Below, one piece after another: positions 25,932-27,771 of a stretch of 27,771 nucleotides of DNA. The stretch comes from an uncultured Bacteroidota bacterium (GTDB taxonomy: Bacteria; Bacteroidota; Bacteroidia; Chitinophagales; Chitinophagaceae), in the NCBI GenBank assembly GCA_937928385.1, contig CALEZD010000067.1:1-27771 (forward strand), given 5' to 3'. Made by a program: the position numbers and the translations under genes. How positions within the stretch are numbered: the first letter of the stretch is position 1; each line of letters opens with the position of its first letter. The notes beneath the pieces were generated by a model. The model did no database searches. It saw only the letters and a list, made by a program, of their open reading frames with translations, and was not told the origin of the DNA.

Positions 25932-26659
25932 CCGTTGTAAATTACTAATTCCGGCCCTTGGAGAATGGGGACTACAGGGTGAAGGTCGATACTGGCACAA
26001 TACTCCATATCTTCTTCAAGCCCGTATAAAGAGAGACGCTTGTAGTGAGAACTATCTCTCAGCAACTCAATCGGCTTTTTGTCGCCCATACTCTCAAAGA
26101 GGCTATTGGCAGCCCTTGCGCTGTCACAATTTATAGTAAACCTCTCTTTGAGTTTATTGACTACCGCCCCGGCAAAGAGCGTGTCTTCAAGATTAAACCT
26201 ATCTTTCCAGGCAGCACAGGCCAACAGTACATTTTTGTTGTTATCGCGTAAAAAATCGCATACTGAGCTGAGATTCAGGAAAGACCCTGTAATGATTGCA
26301 TCTGCACCTTTTACCATGTGCAGCAACCTGGTGCCATTAGTTGTTGTCAGCACCAATGTTCTTCCGCTAATAAAATCGCGACTATACTCTGATGGTGAGT
26401 TACCATATTGCAAACCTTCAACTATGTGCCCGTTACGTTCGCCTGCTGTCACACTGTTTTCTATGCTATTACCCAGCTCGATACATTCTTCTACAGAGGC
26501 TACAGGTATTACAGCCCTGGCATTATTATACAACGCCGCAGCAATAGTTGATGTAGCCCTGAACACATCAATTATTACAACAACCGAACCTTCGGTGTCG
26601 TAAAGATGTAACAAAGCGGGTGACAAACAGACCTCTAATCTTGGCAACTCCTTATTCAT
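25928..26659 (-). CDS. comB: 2-phosphosulfolactate phosphatase-like protein (ComB family)
   Basis: ComB family protein of 243 residues from ATG 26659; a TTG one codon further up (26662) is less likely. Motifs: VVIIDVFRATSTI (28-40), TTTNGTRLL and AAWKDRFNLEDTLFAGAVV, which include the Mg-binding acidic residues of the family. In methanogens ComB dephosphorylates 2-phosphosulfolactate on the way to coenzyme M; in bacteria it is usually thought to yield sulfolactate or a related sulfonate. No ComA/ComC gene adjoins it, so its substrate here is uncertain; a link to the sulfonolipids of Bacteroidota is only a guess. Convergent with the metallo-hydrolase, sharing TTAG at 25928-25931. Upstream is the gldN terminator. 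Confidence 0.85.
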   Translation of the reverse strand: MNKELPRLEVCLSPALLHLYDTEGSVVVIIDVFRATSTIAAALYNNARAVIPVASVEECIELGNSIENSVTAGERNGHIVEGLQYGNSPSEYSRDFISGRTLVLTTTNGTRLLHMVKGADAIITGSFLNLSSVCDFLRDNNKNVLLACAAWKDRFNLEDTLFAGAVVNKLKERFTINCDSARAANSLFESMGDKKPIELLRDSSHYKRLSLYGLEEDMEYCASIDLHPVVPILQGPELVIYNG

Positions 26660-26724
26660 CAATTCTTATTATTCGGCTGCAATATTACTTAAACAGCTTC
26701 AAAAAAGATAAACTACCTAAAACA

Positions 26725-26751
26725 AAAAGCTGCCGGAATGCGGCAGCTTTT
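26725..26751. terminator. Terminator of gldN, possibly bidirectional
   Basis: AAAAGCTGCCG (26725-26735) pairs perfectly with CGGCAGCTTTT (26741-26751) around a 5-base loop. On the minus strand it is 22 bases after the gldN stop and is followed by TTTTTG and TTTT, the expected U-rich tail. Confidence 0.9.
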
Positions 26752-26772
26752 AACATATTTATTGATATTGTA

Positions 26773-27690
26773 TTAATATACCCACATATCGTGTTCCTTG
26801 TTAAACAGCATCTCTTCTGCTTTCTTACCCTCGTACAATGCTTCGAGTGCAGACATACGCCTGTTGCTGTAAGTCAAATCAAAAGGATTGCTGGTCTTAA
26901 TAACTTTGCTTGAGAAGAACCTACCTTCGAAATAATCATTCCATGTCATGCGGGCAACGTCATTCTCGGGGTTAAATACTTCGTACTGAGCCAACATCGG
27001 GCGAATTTCAGGGTAGTACAACCAAAATACCGCCTGAGATGCACGGAACAGACCAGTATTCTCGTCAATAATGTCCTTGATAGGCGCAATACCAACAATA
27101 CGTACAACCATACGGCCCAGGTTACGGTCAAACATCCAGTCTTCCTTAATCCTGTATTTGGTAACAATATCCGGGTTGAACTCACGACGGGTGATGATTA
27201 TCTGCATTTCTCCTGTTACCGGGTGGATTACTTCGTTGGTATCAGGCTCACCTATCATCATTTCCAATATCTGGTCCTTAGTCAAGGCGTTAGTAAACCT
27301 GTCATCAACGTTAGAATAAGCTTTGATTTTGCCCTTTTTAACTGCATCCAGTATTATTTCTATGAAATAACCACCACCGGTATAATCATCGCCGGGGAAT
27401 CGGAATGCCATGTTCTGCTTTTCGCGAATGTCTATCTCTCTCCACACTCTTTTCTTCCACATGATGTCATTTTCGCGAAGAGACTGCCACGGGAGTATAC
27501 GGCTCACGTGTTCAACCCTATCGTACGCGCCGTCTCTTACCAACGAAGGTTTCCATTCGTCGTCAACAGCATCGTAGGAGTTGAACTGAGATTGCATATC
27601 CTTTATCGAAGTCTCCTGGGCAAAGGCCAATCCACTGAACATTACCAATGCGGTAGTCGCTGCTATTTTGTATGTTTTGAGGATATTCAT
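26773..27690 (-). CDS. gldN: Type IX secretion system / gliding motility component GldN (PorN)
   Basis: Periplasmic protein of 305 residues with signal peptide (MNILKTYKIAATTALVMFSGLAFAQ). GldN/PorN forms, with the lipoprotein GldK/PorK, rings associated with the outer membrane of the T9SS. Typical segments: RILPWQSLRENDIMWKKRVWREID (64-87), FIEIILDAVKKGKIKAYS, YRIKEDWMFDRNLGRMVVRIVGIAPI, FWLYYPEIRPMLAQYEVFNPEND and WNDYFEGRFFSSKVIKTSNPFD. It is usually the last gene of a gldKLMN operon; the upstream 81 bp in this window contain no gene, so gldM should lie just beyond the right edge. A strong terminator follows. It supplies the export machine for the T9SS-tagged peptidase at the other end of the window. 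Confidence 0.95.
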   Translation of the reverse strand: MNILKTYKIAATTALVMFSGLAFAQETSIKDMQSQFNSYDAVDDEWKPSLVRDGAYDRVEHVSRILPWQSLRENDIMWKKRVWREIDIREKQNMAFRFPGDDYTGGGYFIEIILDAVKKGKIKAYSNVDDRFTNALTKDQILEMMIGEPDTNEVIHPVTGEMQIIITRREFNPDIVTKYRIKEDWMFDRNLGRMVVRIVGIAPIKDIIDENTGLFRASQAVFWLYYPEIRPMLAQYEVFNPENDVARMTWNDYFEGRFFSSKVIKTSNPFDLTYSNRRMSALEALYEGKKAEEMLFNKEHDMWVY

Positions 27691-27771
27691 ATTCCTGTAA
27701 TGATTTGCTTAGTAATCTAACGTTAAATTTATAAAAAATTATAAAAGAATAAAATTTATCGGGTTAAGATT

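Overview
The window reads as chromosomal DNA of a Bacteroidota member, most likely near Chitinophagaceae (family placement is inference). The evidence: a type IX secretion (T9SS) component, GldN, at the right end; a T9SS-sorted peptidase at the left end; a TonB-dependent receptor with a carboxypeptidase-regulatory-like N-terminus; and several Bacteroidota-type promoters (TTG/TTTG, about 19-21 bp, TAnnTTTG) instead of sigma70 boxes. No tRNA, rRNA, CRISPR array or intact insertion sequence was seen.

Left part (1-6.3 kb): a secreted M28 metallopeptidase cut by the window edge; a small AT-rich lipoprotein gene that appears frameshifted; a 33-bp decayed copy of the 3' end of the peptidase gene; an outer-membrane TonB receptor followed by a periplasmic esterase whose frame is also broken; and an AT-rich orphan gene behind a promoter that carries a palindromic operator-like site. 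This is the least stable part of the window.

Middle (6.3-18.9 kb): a CopB-type (CPH) metal-exporting P-type ATPase with a His-rich N-terminus; a 360-bp stretch with no gene; smc with a TTG start and a strong terminator; a GT-C-like membrane glycosyltransferase; a small lipoprotein; hscA on the plus strand with a promoter abutting its start codon; then an aminotransferase and aspartate kinase pair that could make and then phosphorylate aspartate for lysine/threonine/methionine synthesis.

Right part (18.9-27.8 kb): cell-envelope genes on the minus strand (a TolB-propeller/Omp85-like giant protein with a dead peptidase-like domain, an MlaD-type MCE protein, an OstA/LptA-like protein), a compact promoter-to-terminator unit of about 130 nt that may encode a 19-residue peptide or a small RNA, a glyoxalase-II-like metallo-hydrolase, a 2-phosphosulfolactate phosphatase-like protein and gldN. 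Envelope building, protein export and housekeeping dominate. The best candidates for something undescribed are the small transcription unit at 18963-19124 and the decaying locus at 1.7-3.0 kb.
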